Source: Amoebidium appalachense (lineage: Eukaryota > Ichthyosporea). Taken from it: a stretch of 64,000 nt of DNA. Where the stretch lies: assembly GCA_963693365.1 (NCBI GenBank), contig CAVNZM010000002.1:15376001-15440000 (forward strand), read 5' to 3'. The notes under the pieces were generated by a model, which did not search any database, was not told where the DNA came from, and was given only the letters and a program-made list of their open reading frames with translations. The position numbers were made by a program, and so were the translations under genes. Shown here piece after piece: positions 1 to 25,030 of the stretch (position 1 is its first letter; each line of letters starts with the position of its first letter).

Positions 1-14015
<14,015 letters not shown>

Positions 14016-14261
14016 TTGGTGCTGATAGTCATCCCAGCTTATGTGATTGGCTGGTATTTAAAATGTTTCATGACGTAAATGGTTTTTTTGATTGGTTTGA
14101 AAATCAAAGTGGCTGACGTGGCTGGTTTGGTTGACTCGAATCCGCTATTCCTTCTATTTTGGCTGGTTTGGCTGGTTCACCGGATTGGTGATGTTATCGA
14201 ATTTGATCGGTGTAAAAGAGGAAGGGGTGGGGAATGGGTGGGTGAGTGGGTGGGTGTGTGT

Positions 14262-14551
<290 letters not shown>

Positions 14552-14609
14552 TGGACCGTGGTGGACCGTGGTGGTGGTGGTGGTGGTGGTGGTGGGGGGA
14601 GGGGAGGGA

Positions 14610-14640
<31 letters not shown>

Positions 14641-14902
14641 ATACATCGTCAATGCTGATAATGCCTATGTAATATTTGAAGTTTCTATCGCGCATAATAA
14701 GAATGAAGTTGATGTGGGAATGATCAGAAATAAGGCAGGTGGTGCTGGTGGCCAGGCAGGCGCACACAAATTTTTTATCCCTTGTCAACGATAGCCCCTC
14801 GGATGGCGCCTCAATAATAAAACAAGTACAATCCTTGCCGTGGAGATAAATCGTGTTTTCTCAAATCTATGAAAACTACTCCGGGACGTGTGTTGCCTCT
14901 AG

Positions 14903-15040
14903 GGGGACATCCCCTTGGACGAAAGTGAACCTGCAATGGTTGTAAACCACGGCAAGCCCCCAGTCATCAATTTATTGATCCGTGAGGTCCTTGTGCCCAA
15001 AAAAAACGGGGGAAGTCTTCGCCCCGTGAAAAAACAGCAC
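14903..15040 (+). CDS. Orphan coding-exon candidate, unknown product
   Basis: A 46-codon phase-0 open segment lies between a CCTCTAG acceptor and a GTATGT donor. The translation has ordinary composition, beginning GDIPLDESEPAMVVNHGKPP and ending LRPVKKQH. Without splicing at the donor the frame stops at about 15101. An in-frame TAG at the acceptor shows that an intron would be needed upstream. I do not recognise the family and found no partner exon on either side. It may be a short gene, an isolated exon or a pseudogene piece. Confidence 0.35.
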
Positions 15041-17908
15041 GTATGTGTGGATCAATGGGGGTTGAGTGTTGGGTGTAGGTGGGTGGGTGAAAAGAAAATA
15101 TAGCTGTAAAGCTGTGGGTGCTAAACACAGAAGATGTGTCTGTTGCTTGCTGATCTGCTAAAAACTGTCGTGCTTATATACCTAAGGCTCCCGATCTGAG
15201 CCAATCAAAATCGATCTAGTTTTATGTTGAAATCTGATCTTGAGCCAATCAAACTCGGTCTAGTGATCTGTGGAATCTGATGTTTTGATCGGCTAATAGG
15301 TGCCCGTATGCGGGCAGCCGAACGCGAGCTGCTAAAACACGAAACGAAGCCTACATGGTTATGTTGATATCGGACACCCATCCTACGTGTTTACCCAGAA
15401 AAATATTTATGTCAATAAAACTCCACAAATAAAACCGTGTAATTATGTAAGGGCGTGTTTGGCAACCCTCCCAAAAGCGTATTCGTATTTATGGCGAAAA
15501 GACGATCAATCGTGTTTATAAGATTATTTTGTGGTATGCGTATTAAGGGCTGAAATACGATTATGGCGTACCAAACACGCCTAAACACGAAAGTCGAGCA
15601 CGCCCGATCGTATTTAAATTTCATCAGTGGAATGTGAAAAGTGTATGTTTCAGATGTTTGATTGGGCGAAGGGGTGTAAACCAAAAATAATACATTAATT
15701 ACCTCGAGTGTAATTAACCCTAGGAATCCGAGCGCAATCGATGATGGGAATAAAAATGTTCCCAGACGTCGAGCGATCCAGATTGGTCGATTTTATCGGC
15801 TCTTTCCAGGGATAGATCGCGATGAGCTTGCCATGTGAGTTTGTCGATGGGATCCGAACTTGTTTTGACCAGAGCGACGGCCTACATGCGCCTGTAGGCG
15901 TATACCTCAAGCGAGGTCAAGTCCGCGAAATGATCCGAAAAACTGGCGGAACACCGGTGAAAATAAAGTAAACCGTCTTTTCAGCTGCGCAGCCTTGGGA
16001 TAACGTGACTGAAGAGCACGGGAGGCAAAAAAGTACACCTTTACATCGCTGATAAGACTGATACAAAAGATGCCAAATGCATGCATGCACTCACGTCCAT
16101 TTAAATTTTGAGGGTCCCATCTATTGAGTGTTGAAGCTATCCTATTGAGCATCCAGAAGCAATCGCACACGTAACTTTACTGTCATGCGGAAACAACTGT
16201 TATAAACCCCAAAGGACTTCTGTAAATCCGTGAAAAAAAACCAAAAAAAGAAAACATGGTTTTCATATAGCACAGAGATTTCAGACAACCGGAGAAGGAA
16301 GCCGTTTCGGCAATGGCGAGTTCGTGTGCTCGTGTAAGGCGCCAATATCATTGGTCATCAGAGTACGTAACGCGAATGCGGTCAATTTGTTTGTTGCCTG
16401 CTTTTCGTGGTTGTCCCATTATATAGCGTAAACTGCTCATTATTTTTATACAAAAAAATAAATTTATAAAAAAATTTATAGCATTACCACATGTAACTAT
16501 TATGGGTGAGGTATTTTGCAACTAAAGACGCCTTAGACTGCCGTGAAACTGGCGGTCTCTTGTCGGATTGGCCCATTATCACGGCTAGCTTTCTCCAGGC
16601 TGATCTCGCTCAGTACCGGCGTTCCCATGCCCAGGCCTCGGTTGGTAGGGGCCGATTCGCCCCGGACCTACAAAGCGCATCCATACTGTATATACGTATA
16701 CGTAGACGTTTGCAACATGTACGTAGGGATGTACGTATGACACGGGAGAGTTTTGTACTTTACTAGTACGTACGAGGTATACACAGCCTTACGTATGCTA
16801 TGTTCCCTCATTTGCAGCGCTGGGCCATTTATGTATCGTTGGCAAATGCCTCGGTCAAGATAGTTTTCCCTTTATAAGATTTCGTTGCAAGCCACGTGCA
16901 ATTTGGCAAACCTTGAAGGTTGCGGACGAAATCCACACATATAATGCAAACACCTTTACTAAACTTCATTTTCTTTATAGAAGCAACTTAGGGTATAAAA
17001 TTGAGCTCCACGACACTACCGTTGTGCGTAGTGCTAGCGTCGCACCCAGCTACGCGTACGTACGTACGTACAGGCATGACGTCTACATCAGCATCTTACA
17101 TGTGGAAGACCTGCTCCCGCGACCCAATCAACAGCTTGCAGGCCACGAAAAAGAATTTAGGAAATATAGAGATATAGGGGCATGCCCCTACACACGAAAC
17201 ACGAAGCAATGAGTCAGAATACAGCACGCCCCTGATTTACGTATTACCTACATGTACAATATGGCATACGCCTTTTGTGATCTCGCAAAATGGCATGCAT
17301 GATGCGAATGGAAAGGGCGTGTACATGTGCGCTAGTGCTTATCACACGTTGCCGCAGTGACGCCAAAGCTAATGAGCTGCTAATCAACCATTTGGCCAAT
17401 CGATTTCTTAGCTCGCACTTTCATGCTGAGCCAATCACACACATCCCTCGCTAGCACATGGTTGTTCATGATGGCTTTCGAAAATCCGAAAGCACGCTTC
17501 CGGAACTCAGTTATATAGAAAAAGGGTCCTATAGAAAAATAAAAAGAGGCGTATAAACATGGCTAAAGCTGTTAGAAAACGTTTCTATGTCATCACATAA
17601 TACTTGGACACAGCTGTTTCCATACTTTTGAGCCTTTTCCGCCCAACCAGCACCTCTTGAAAACATATATATGGCACACTCGGGTTAGTAGGGTTAAGGG
17701 GGACAAAACCATGGATTTCATCGCCCCTGCCATGCTCTGATTGGCCTAAACGTATCACAAATCGACCAATAGCATTGCGTGCTGCAATTGCGAATAACCA
17801 AAAAAGGTTAGAAGTGAAAAACGAAAAAAGCAGCTTTGTGCGGCGTGCCGCTTTGAATCAAGGTTCTAAAAAGCATTTAAAATGATTGGCTTAGAGTTTG
17901 CGTCACCA
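15041..17908. other. Intergenic DNA, no gene recognised
   Basis: Poor in homopolymers and microsatellites, unlike the flanking genes. A diverged tandem duplication at 15187-15260 carries two GAGCCAATCAAA motifs, and several further CCAATCA/TGATTGG motifs are scattered to 17908. Short ORFs (for example 16913-17212) show no recognisable motif. Confidence 0.6.
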
Positions 17909-17913
17909 GTCTC

Positions 17914-18523
17914 TGTAAACATCTGTACACGCCGTACATGTTTACTATTACGAATATACTGTACATATCATAGTGATCACGTAGATATTGTGTACATATG
18001 ATCAGATCAATATCACACGCGACAGCCGCGGGCTGCGGCTCACGACTGAGCCGCGGCGCCGGCAATATGCAGTGGCCGTGCAGTCAGTATGAACCAATAG
18101 AATTCGAGAACCGCTAGGATAGGAATGCAAGTCTCATCCACTACGGAGGCGACATCTATAGCTAAACGAACGGAACCAATAAGGAAATCAGACCCAGTTG
18201 CATAAACCTAAACGGGCTTAAGTATTGACCAATCATTTGCCACAAAGTTATCCTTTTAGTTAGCTTCATGTTATTGGTGCACTGTGTGCACATAAAGACG
18301 ACCGCACTCTTCTGACTGGTCAGAAGTCACGAAGGCATCAATGCCACCCATCCAGATGATCCGGAACCTGGGGGCTATATAAACAAGCCGTCCCAGTACG
18401 GGGGATCACTCTGAACGAGCACATTAAATAGTAACCTGGCCGCGTGTGCCTTACTACCCGTTCTCTGTCTTTATTCTGATTCAGTTGTTCTCTGCCTTAT
18501 CCCAACTAGTTCAACTGTTTACA
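17914..18523 (+). repeat. 5' LTR of the Ty3/gypsy element
   Basis: 610 bp, bounded by TG and CA (TGTAAAC and GTTTACA). It contains TATATAAA at 18376-18383 as a probable promoter. There is an 8-bp hairpin GCGGCTCA/TGAGCCGC at 18035-18054 and a terminal hairpin GTAAACAT/ATGTTTAC in the first 30 bp. Confidence 0.97.
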
Positions 18524-18541
18524 TTGGCGACCGCGCAGTTC
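18524..18541 (+). other. Primer-binding site
   Basis: TTGGCGACCGCGCAG starts immediately after the 5' LTR. The TGG start is the complement of a tRNA CCA end, as in Ty3/gypsy elements. The priming tRNA was not identified. Confidence 0.75.
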
Positions 18542-18575
18542 CAGAATCTCACATCTTTCAAGAATCTCTTCAACC

Positions 18576-20576
18576 ATGGCGGGCGAATTTGACGACTACC
18601 CTGTACTCTCGGACAATGAAAGCAAACTGACACGTGACACCAAGAAGCCTACCGCAGTCAAACCGCCGCCCCCAACGCAGAAGAAAGCCAAGACTCCGGG
18701 GCAGGGCACGAAAACACTCCCCACCCCTCCCCCTACACAGCCTCGTGCTCCCCAGAAACCGAACACGATCACAAAACCCAACACACACACGAACACAAAG
18801 GCAACTACGAAGCCCACTGGCAACGAACAAACGAAGCCCAACGAAAGCACGAAACCCAAAGACAAAACGAAGCGCAACGAACACACGAAAACCAACGAAC
18901 ATACGAACACCAACGAACACACGAACACCAACAAACACACGAACGAACTTCAAGTAGCAACGAAGGAAAAAACGAAACAAGACCGGGACACTGCCACAGC
19001 TCTGGCAGAGGTGCGGGGCCGTGTTCTCTCCAAGTTCTATCGTATTGAAACTCTGAGACGTGCCATTCAAACTGCAATCGATGCTGGGCGGCCTGTGATG
19101 GACCTCGAAGCTGATGTCGCGCAGATTTACAGTGAGATTTCGCAGATGGAAGACACCAGACTGTCTAGAATGTTGTGCACGTCCGCGAAATGGTCTGAGT
19201 TGGAGCGGGAAGCACAGTTGGTGGCTGAGGCACGTGTGAAAAATACGACGGTGCCCACCACCCCCCGTCCTCCCCCACCCACCACAGGCAAGAAGCCTTT
19301 GTCCCCGGTCCCATCTGGGTGCACTGATCCCAAGGTAATTGCACCTCCCGCACCCCCCACTAAATTTACATATAAGGATGTGCTTGCGCGCACACTCAGC
19401 TACACTGATTCTGATGCTGAAAATGAAGAAAAACACGAACAAAGTTACGAAGACACACCCACAAACGAAAACGAACACATGACTGCGAAAGTGCATGAAG
19501 AAGATCACTTCGACCAGCCTAAAGCACCCGTATTTAACGAAATCCCCCTTGCAGGATCCCCTCTGGCGTCTGCAGGTGGACTGGCAGGCACGCCAAGTCG
19601 CCCGAGAGGCTCTGATGTCAGCACAGGCTCAGGAGGTAAGGCTGGGTCTATATTGAACAAGCACTTTGCAGAGCACGAAAAACTGTGGTTGCACCCTCTC
19701 CGCCAGTTGCATGCATCCGAATACGGCCCCATCTTGGCTGCATTGAAACTACCAGAATACAAGGGTGACTTGCAGGATAAATGCACGGTGATTGAATGGC
19801 TGCACGAATTTTCCCAGCAGATGTTTTGCATTGCAGGGGTCCCCCCCACACTTGCTGTTCGCTGGGCGGTGCAGTGCTTTCCTCTTGCTTCCCCCGCCCG
19901 TGTGTGGTACACGAATTTTACCAGGACACAGGGAGAACTCACGTTTGATGCATTTGCACATGCACTAGTTACGAAATTTCACGACCAGCGTGTGCAAGAG
20001 GCACTCAGTGCCGAATTAAATGCACTCAAACAAGGCAAGCAAAAGGTGGCCGAATTTGCAAGCAGGCATGCGCGTTTGTGGGCACGTGTGTACCCCCTTA
20101 AGTCTGAGGCACACCAAATTTTGGATTTGTCTCACCGATTGGGTGGGGAAGACGAACAAGAATTTCGCAAATATCAACTCAGACAAACACGAAAAGAAGA
20201 AGAATTGACCCTGTCTGGAGTTGTTGCCTATCTCGCAGAAAAAGAAAGAGACAGGCACACACGAACCCCATCCACCATTCTAACACAGAAACCCCCCACA
20301 AAACAGCAACCCGGTGGTGGATCTGGTGCCAGCGAGAAGCCGTCTATTTTTTCGCGCATGGGCACCACCCCCTGCAACCGTGGGTGCAAGTACGGCAGCC
20401 ACGCCGAAGGCAAGACGTGCCCGGCCCTCAAATTCGAATGCCACTCCTGCAAGCAGAAGGGGCACTTTGGGGGGTCACCAATTTGCCCCAAGTACGACCC
20501 CAACTTTAAGAAGGGAACCCGCAAGGCAGAGATTGAGGCTAATCGGGCCAAGTTCAAGAGAGCACGTGTAGAATAG
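18576..20576 (+). CDS. gag: Gag polyprotein of the Ty3/gypsy element
   Basis: 666 residues from ATG 18576, expected to form the particle that packages element RNA. The first 130 residues are a Pro/Thr/Lys-rich low-complexity region with repeated NEHTNT-like units. The middle (about residues 365-560) holds the capsid-like part. The C terminus has two cysteine/histidine knuckles with altered spacing: CNRGCKYGSHAEGKTC (C-x3-C-x4-H-x5-C) and CHSCKQKGHFGGSPIC (C-x2-C-x4-H-x6-C). It ends in TAG at 20574-20576, and the same frame stays open beyond into the protease ORF. Confidence 0.9.
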   Translation: MAGEFDDYPVLSDNESKLTRDTKKPTAVKPPPPTQKKAKTPGQGTKTLPTPPPTQPRAPQKPNTITKPNTHTNTKATTKPTGNEQTKPNESTKPKDKTKRNEHTKTNEHTNTNEHTNTNKHTNELQVATKEKTKQDRDTATALAEVRGRVLSKFYRIETLRRAIQTAIDAGRPVMDLEADVAQIYSEISQMEDTRLSRMLCTSAKWSELEREAQLVAEARVKNTTVPTTPRPPPPTTGKKPLSPVPSGCTDPKVIAPPAPPTKFTYKDVLARTLSYTDSDAENEEKHEQSYEDTPTNENEHMTAKVHEEDHFDQPKAPVFNEIPLAGSPLASAGGLAGTPSRPRGSDVSTGSGGKAGSILNKHFAEHEKLWLHPLRQLHASEYGPILAALKLPEYKGDLQDKCTVIEWLHEFSQQMFCIAGVPPTLAVRWAVQCFPLASPARVWYTNFTRTQGELTFDAFAHALVTKFHDQRVQEALSAELNALKQGKQKVAEFASRHARLWARVYPLKSEAHQILDLSHRLGGEDEQEFRKYQLRQTRKEEELTLSGVVAYLAEKERDRHTRTPSTILTQKPPTKQQPGGGSGASEKPSIFSRMGTTPCNRGCKYGSHAEGKTCPALKFECHSCKQKGHFGGSPICPKYDPNFKKGTRKAEIEANRAKFKRARVE

Positions 20577-21638
20577 GAAGGCGGGCAAGGGACTGGTCTC
20601 TCCCCAGTAGAACATAATGTATTTGATTTAATAGCAGAGCTGGAACTGTGTTCCCCTCTGGCAGATAAATTGCAAAATAAATCTACTGGTGCGGAAATTT
20701 CTGTTGTCTCGGAGCCCTCCCACGAATCTGCATGTGCCCCACCCCCCCACGAACAGTTACCCCCGTGTACTGACCCCCCCATGCACACGCACACCCCGCC
20801 CCCGCGCAAAAAGAAAAATGTGCATTTTGCTGACCGTGTGCACTCCTCCATTGCAGAACCACGGCATGAAAATGCCACTGTGTGCACATTAACCCACGAA
20901 AATAAATGCACAGCCACACTTGCGCGAATGTATGTGCATGGGAAGCTAGTCACAGTAGTTGTCGACTCTGGTGCTAGCCATAGCTGTATAAGCACAGCAT
21001 TTTACGAATCTCTCCCTGTAGTGGCAAGAAAACGAATTCAGCATGTTCCTAATTTTAGTGTACTGGATGCACAAAGTAACGAAATGACATGCCAAGGAAG
21101 TATATCTCTCACTCTCGCCATTCCCAACGAATCTGCTCTAGTGGTGCACAGATGGCATGTGATTGATAATCTACCATATGATGCCTTATTAGGTGTTGAT
21201 TTCATGGGGCCACAACAGGGACGAATTGATTACGGTGCTGCAGAACTTTCGTTCATGTATGCTAAGGGAAATCGCAGGTGCAGTATTCCGGTGTGGTGGT
21301 TGCGTGGGAGTGCGGAGGAGACAGCTGTTTCTCGCGTATTAATTACCACCACAGGTATTCACCTCCCGGTAGATGCGTCAAATATCGCAACGTGTAAAAT
21401 AAAACTCGCTGCCGGCGCACCACCACCACGAACTTTAGACTGTTGTATGGGCACAGTGGTTCCATGTGGTCCACTTAATTCACGGGCTTACACAACAGCA
21501 TGCAGTGTCACCAGTTTAGCTCGAATTTCGAATAACGAACCCCCCCTCTCCACTAGCGAAGAAAGTGTGATCGAGGACGAATACGAATGCAAGGTGTTGT
21601 TGACTAACACATCGGACCATCATGTAACATGTACCTAG
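20577..21638 (+). CDS. pro: Retropepsin-type protease region of the Ty3/gypsy element
   Basis: This is the continuation of the gag frame after its single TAG. The first in-frame ATG is only at 20775, so translation probably needs stop readthrough or internal initiation. The aspartic protease active site VVDSGASHS is centred on Asp 20964-20966, and ALLGVDFMG further on fits the second conserved retropepsin block. The ORF ends at TAG 21636-21638 and overlaps the start of the RT ORF by 10 nt. It would cleave the Gag-Pol precursor. Confidence 0.85.
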   Translation, partial: EGGQGTGLSPVEHNVFDLIAELELCSPLADKLQNKSTGAEISVVSEPSHESACAPPPHEQLPPCTDPPMHTHTPPPRKKKNVHFADRVHSSIAEPRHENATVCTLTHENKCTATLARMYVHGKLVTVVVDSGASHSCISTAFYESLPVVARKRIQHVPNFSVLDAQSNEMTCQGSISLTLAIPNESALVVHRWHVIDNLPYDALLGVDFMGPQQGRIDYGAAELSFMYAKGNRRCSIPVWWLRGSAEETAVSRVLITTTGIHLPVDASNIATCKIKLAAGAPPPRTLDCCMGTVVPCGPLNSRAYTTACSVTSLARISNNEPPLSTSEESVIEDEYECKVLLTNTSDHHVTCT

Positions 21639-24600
21639 GCCCTGGTACGGAGGTGGCCATGTTTATTCCCTTGCAATCAGATGACACTGTTACTCTTTTA
21701 GCACGTCCACACTCCGGTAATGGAACCAGGAGGGCGACAACCCCACACCCTGGCCATCCATTAGGTACCTCTGCTAAAACGAACTTTTCTTCGCAGGAAT
21801 CAACCGAAGAACCCAACGAACACGAACCACACACTTTCCAGGCGGCTACTAATATTAACGGTAGTATTAAGGTGTGTGAACGGAGTAAAATTATGAATAT
21901 GAGTACGAAAGAGAACACCACACAGCGCAGTTCCACGAAAATGAATGGTTTTGGTAATCCAGCACGAACAAAACCAGAGGTAGGGCCACCTACTATCGAA
22001 GCAGCAGATGGGGCACCATCTACCACTACACTGGAGGATACGAATAATTTACGAAAGCGTACGCACGAATGTACCTCCGACGGGGAAGCCGCCACAGACG
22101 ACGACTTGCCTTTTGGGGTCAAACCTCCAGAAGAATACGACATGCCTGGAACTCCCCCAGACCAACGGAAACCGTTGGCGAAACGGATACGAAAACTGCT
22201 TAAGAAATGGAAGCATGTGTTCTCTGCACACGACAACGACTTTGGTTTGAGTACCTTAGACGAACTGTCGATCGAAGTAACTACCACCATACCACAGTAC
22301 CGCAGGCCCTATAACATCCCACATCACCTTCGCGATAGCCTACACAAACAAATTCAAAATTGGGTAGAGTTTGGAGTGATTGAGCCTGCGTCCAGCCCTT
22401 ACTCCGCTCCGATGGTGTTGGTGGCGAAAAAGGACGGGTCTTTAAGAGTCTGCATTGATTTTAGAATGCTGAACTTGATTACGAAGAAAGACGGTTACCC
22501 TTTACCACGAATTGACATGGCTCTGGGTATGCTCAGAGGTGCCCGCGTGTTTTCCGCACTTGATTTAAACGGTGGTTACCACCAAGTCAAAGTAGCCGAT
22601 AACGACAAAGAAAAACTTGCATTTACCACCCCCTGGGGGCAGTATCAATTCGCACGCGCACCTTTTGGAGTAAGTAACATGCCTGCTGTCTTTTCAAGGA
22701 TGATGAACCGTGTATTCGCTGGTATGCTGTGGACACATGTACTCATATATCTCGATGATATATTAGTTATGTCACCCACTATCGAAGAACATTTTGGGCA
22801 TTTAGATTCATGTTTTTCCCGGCTCTGTGATGCAGGATTAAAACTGAAAGGCAGAAAATGCTCTTTGTTCATGGAAGAAGTTGGCTATTTAGGCCATCGC
22901 GTATGCCCGGATGGTATTAAGGTAGACCCAGAAAAAGTGGCAGCAATAAAGAATAAAAGCTACCCACAAAATTTATCTGAGCTACGAAGTGACCTCGGGT
23001 TATTTTCATATTATCGAATATTTGTGGACGATTTCAGCCATACGGCTGAACCACTCACGCGAATGCTGGGCACCTCGAAGGAGGATTCAGAATTACTAAA
23101 ACGAATTCACGCAAAAATGCCCCCCTCTACGAAACCCGCCAAACGCAACGGCAGCGCAAAACAACGAAAAGACGAAGCAAAAAATTTGCACGCCGATTCT
23201 GCAGCTATTTTGGCCACGAAAAAGAAAGCACAGAAAAATGCTGCATGGGTGTGGGGTACGGAACAGGAGAAAGCATACGATACCCTTAAGAATGCGTTAA
23301 TTAATGCACCTGTGCTTGCTCACCCCGATTTCACCAAACCTTTTATTGTTGACTCAGATGCTTCACAGTATGCTCTGGGCGCAGTGATTTCGCAGGTAGG
23401 TGATGACGGCAAAGAACGACCCATAGCTTATGCTAGCAGAACACTCTCTAAGAGTGAACGAAATTATGCGGCGAATAAAAGGGAAGCCTTAGGTGTGTAT
23501 TGGGCTGTGTGCAAAGCATTTCGCGCTTACACCTATGGGGCTCCTTTCTTGTTACGAACCGACCACTCCAGCTTGACGCGCATTCTGTCTACCGGCGATG
23601 CACCGGAACCTGTTGTTGCAGGCTGGCAAATGGCGCTTTCCGCATACACATACGAAATTCAGCACAGGGCGGGCAAACACCACAGCAATGCTGATGGACT
23701 CTCTCGGCCATCTAAAGAAAATGCGCAACCAGGACCCGAAGATACTGAGCTGACATACCCCTCACTGATCGGCACAGTCTCGGGTGGCTCGTCCACGGTG
23801 TTTGCGGTAACACGCTCCGCCGCAGCGACAGCGCAGGCACAAGCTGCCACCCACCCACCCCCAGCTGAACCCACGAAACCTAATACCACGCCGCCAGAAT
23901 TTATTCCCCCAAAAGCGGATGGACGAATGCCCACCTATGAACAGTATGTGTCAGCACAGAAGGCTGATAAACACATTGCGAAAGTCAGGGCCTGCCTGGA
24001 AAAAGCACCGGGCTACGAATTATTTGGCAACGAAATCGCGATGGAAGCTAGTCGCTGCACCATAGACAATGACCTTGTGTATGTGTGGGTCCTAGAACAG
24101 CGTGGCCCCCGCAAACCCAGCAAGGAACCACGAATTTGGGTGCCGTCTACGCTTGTGCGCCTTGTTTTGGCCGCATGTCACGACGCCCCAACCGCAGGTC
24201 ACCTCGACGCAGCACGCACCTTCCACCGTGTTACCCAGACAGCATGGTGGCCACGTGTATGGCAAGACTCGGTGCAGTGGGTAACCACATGCAAAGCCTG
24301 TCAATACCGGAAGACACCCCGAATGCAAAAGAAACTACGAATTCACGATGGTTTTATCCCCACCTATCCCTTTCAATACGTGTCTATGGACATTACTGAG
24401 ATGCCTACGAAATCTGATCTCAGAGTTTCCCTGTTGGTGTTTCTCGACCTCTTCACTCGCTGGCCGGAAGTGATTTTATTTCACAAAACACCCACAGCCG
24501 AAGATGTGGCAAAGGCATTCGAAGACTCCATCTACTGCCGTCACGGTCGTCCGGAATTTTTAGTATCAGACAACGGCGCGAATTTGGCAGCTATGTTGGT

Positions 24601-25030
24601 CACAGATGTCTGTCGAGTGTTGGCTACAAAACGAATTTTTGCAAGTCCCTACAGCCCCCAGACCAATGGTGCCGTAGAGCGATTCAATCGCACACTTAAG
24701 AATATTCTTGCCACTCTCGTGCAGGATAAACACCACGAATGGATTGACTACTTACCGCAAGTACTGTTTTCCTACCGCACCGCCTACCACTCTTCCTTGG
24801 GGGACACGCCATTCTTCATGCTTTATGGCAGAGATCCGGTCGAGCCCCCCGCCCCCCAATTGCGGCTTCATGTGGGATGGAGACGGAGGAATACCGTCGA
24901 GAACTACTGCAACGAGTGCAGTATGCCCGGCAAACAGTCACACGAATTATGTCTGAAGCTGCCCGTCGTAGTAAAATCACGGCTAACAAAAATGCTCGTG
25001 AACCCACAGAACTCGAGGGTCTGGTGTTGA
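21629..25030 (+). CDS. pol: Pol: reverse transcriptase, RNase H and integrase of the Ty3/gypsy element
   Basis: Open for 1133 codons from ATG 21629, in the -1 frame relative to the protease ORF. The RT domain spans about residues 215-400 with catalytic YLDD at 374-377. RNase H starts with DSDAS (D575). Integrase has an HHCC zinc region (HDAPTAGHLD then CKACQ) and the catalytic triad D921, D981 and E1017 with D59D35E spacing. After about residue 1080 the frame no longer resembles integrase. The genuine C-terminal sequence continues in another frame from 24877, so the last 50 residues here are probably out of frame. Confidence 0.93.
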   Translation: MYLGPGTEVAMFIPLQSDDTVTLLARPHSGNGTRRATTPHPGHPLGTSAKTNFSSQESTEEPNEHEPHTFQAATNINGSIKVCERSKIMNMSTKENTTQRSSTKMNGFGNPARTKPEVGPPTIEAADGAPSTTTLEDTNNLRKRTHECTSDGEAATDDDLPFGVKPPEEYDMPGTPPDQRKPLAKRIRKLLKKWKHVFSAHDNDFGLSTLDELSIEVTTTIPQYRRPYNIPHHLRDSLHKQIQNWVEFGVIEPASSPYSAPMVLVAKKDGSLRVCIDFRMLNLITKKDGYPLPRIDMALGMLRGARVFSALDLNGGYHQVKVADNDKEKLAFTTPWGQYQFARAPFGVSNMPAVFSRMMNRVFAGMLWTHVLIYLDDILVMSPTIEEHFGHLDSCFSRLCDAGLKLKGRKCSLFMEEVGYLGHRVCPDGIKVDPEKVAAIKNKSYPQNLSELRSDLGLFSYYRIFVDDFSHTAEPLTRMLGTSKEDSELLKRIHAKMPPSTKPAKRNGSAKQRKDEAKNLHADSAAILATKKKAQKNAAWVWGTEQEKAYDTLKNALINAPVLAHPDFTKPFIVDSDASQYALGAVISQVGDDGKERPIAYASRTLSKSERNYAANKREALGVYWAVCKAFRAYTYGAPFLLRTDHSSLTRILSTGDAPEPVVAGWQMALSAYTYEIQHRAGKHHSNADGLSRPSKENAQPGPEDTELTYPSLIGTVSGGSSTVFAVTRSAAATAQAQAATHPPPAEPTKPNTTPPEFIPPKADGRMPTYEQYVSAQKADKHIAKVRACLEKAPGYELFGNEIAMEASRCTIDNDLVYVWVLEQRGPRKPSKEPRIWVPSTLVRLVLAACHDAPTAGHLDAARTFHRVTQTAWWPRVWQDSVQWVTTCKACQYRKTPRMQKKLRIHDGFIPTYPFQYVSMDITEMPTKSDLRVSLLVFLDLFTRWPEVILFHKTPTAEDVAKAFEDSIYCRHGRPEFLVSDNGANLAAMLVTDVCRVLATKRIFASPYSPQTNGAVERFNRTLKNILATLVQDKHHEWIDYLPQVLFSYRTAYHSSLGDTPFFMLYGRDPVEPPAPQLRLHVGWRRRNTVENYCNECSMPGKQSHELCLKLPVVVKSRLTKMLVNPQNSRVWC

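Noticed and set aside
16913-17212. 99-residue plus-strand ORF
   Set aside because: No recognisable motif, no splice context and unremarkable length for open DNA.
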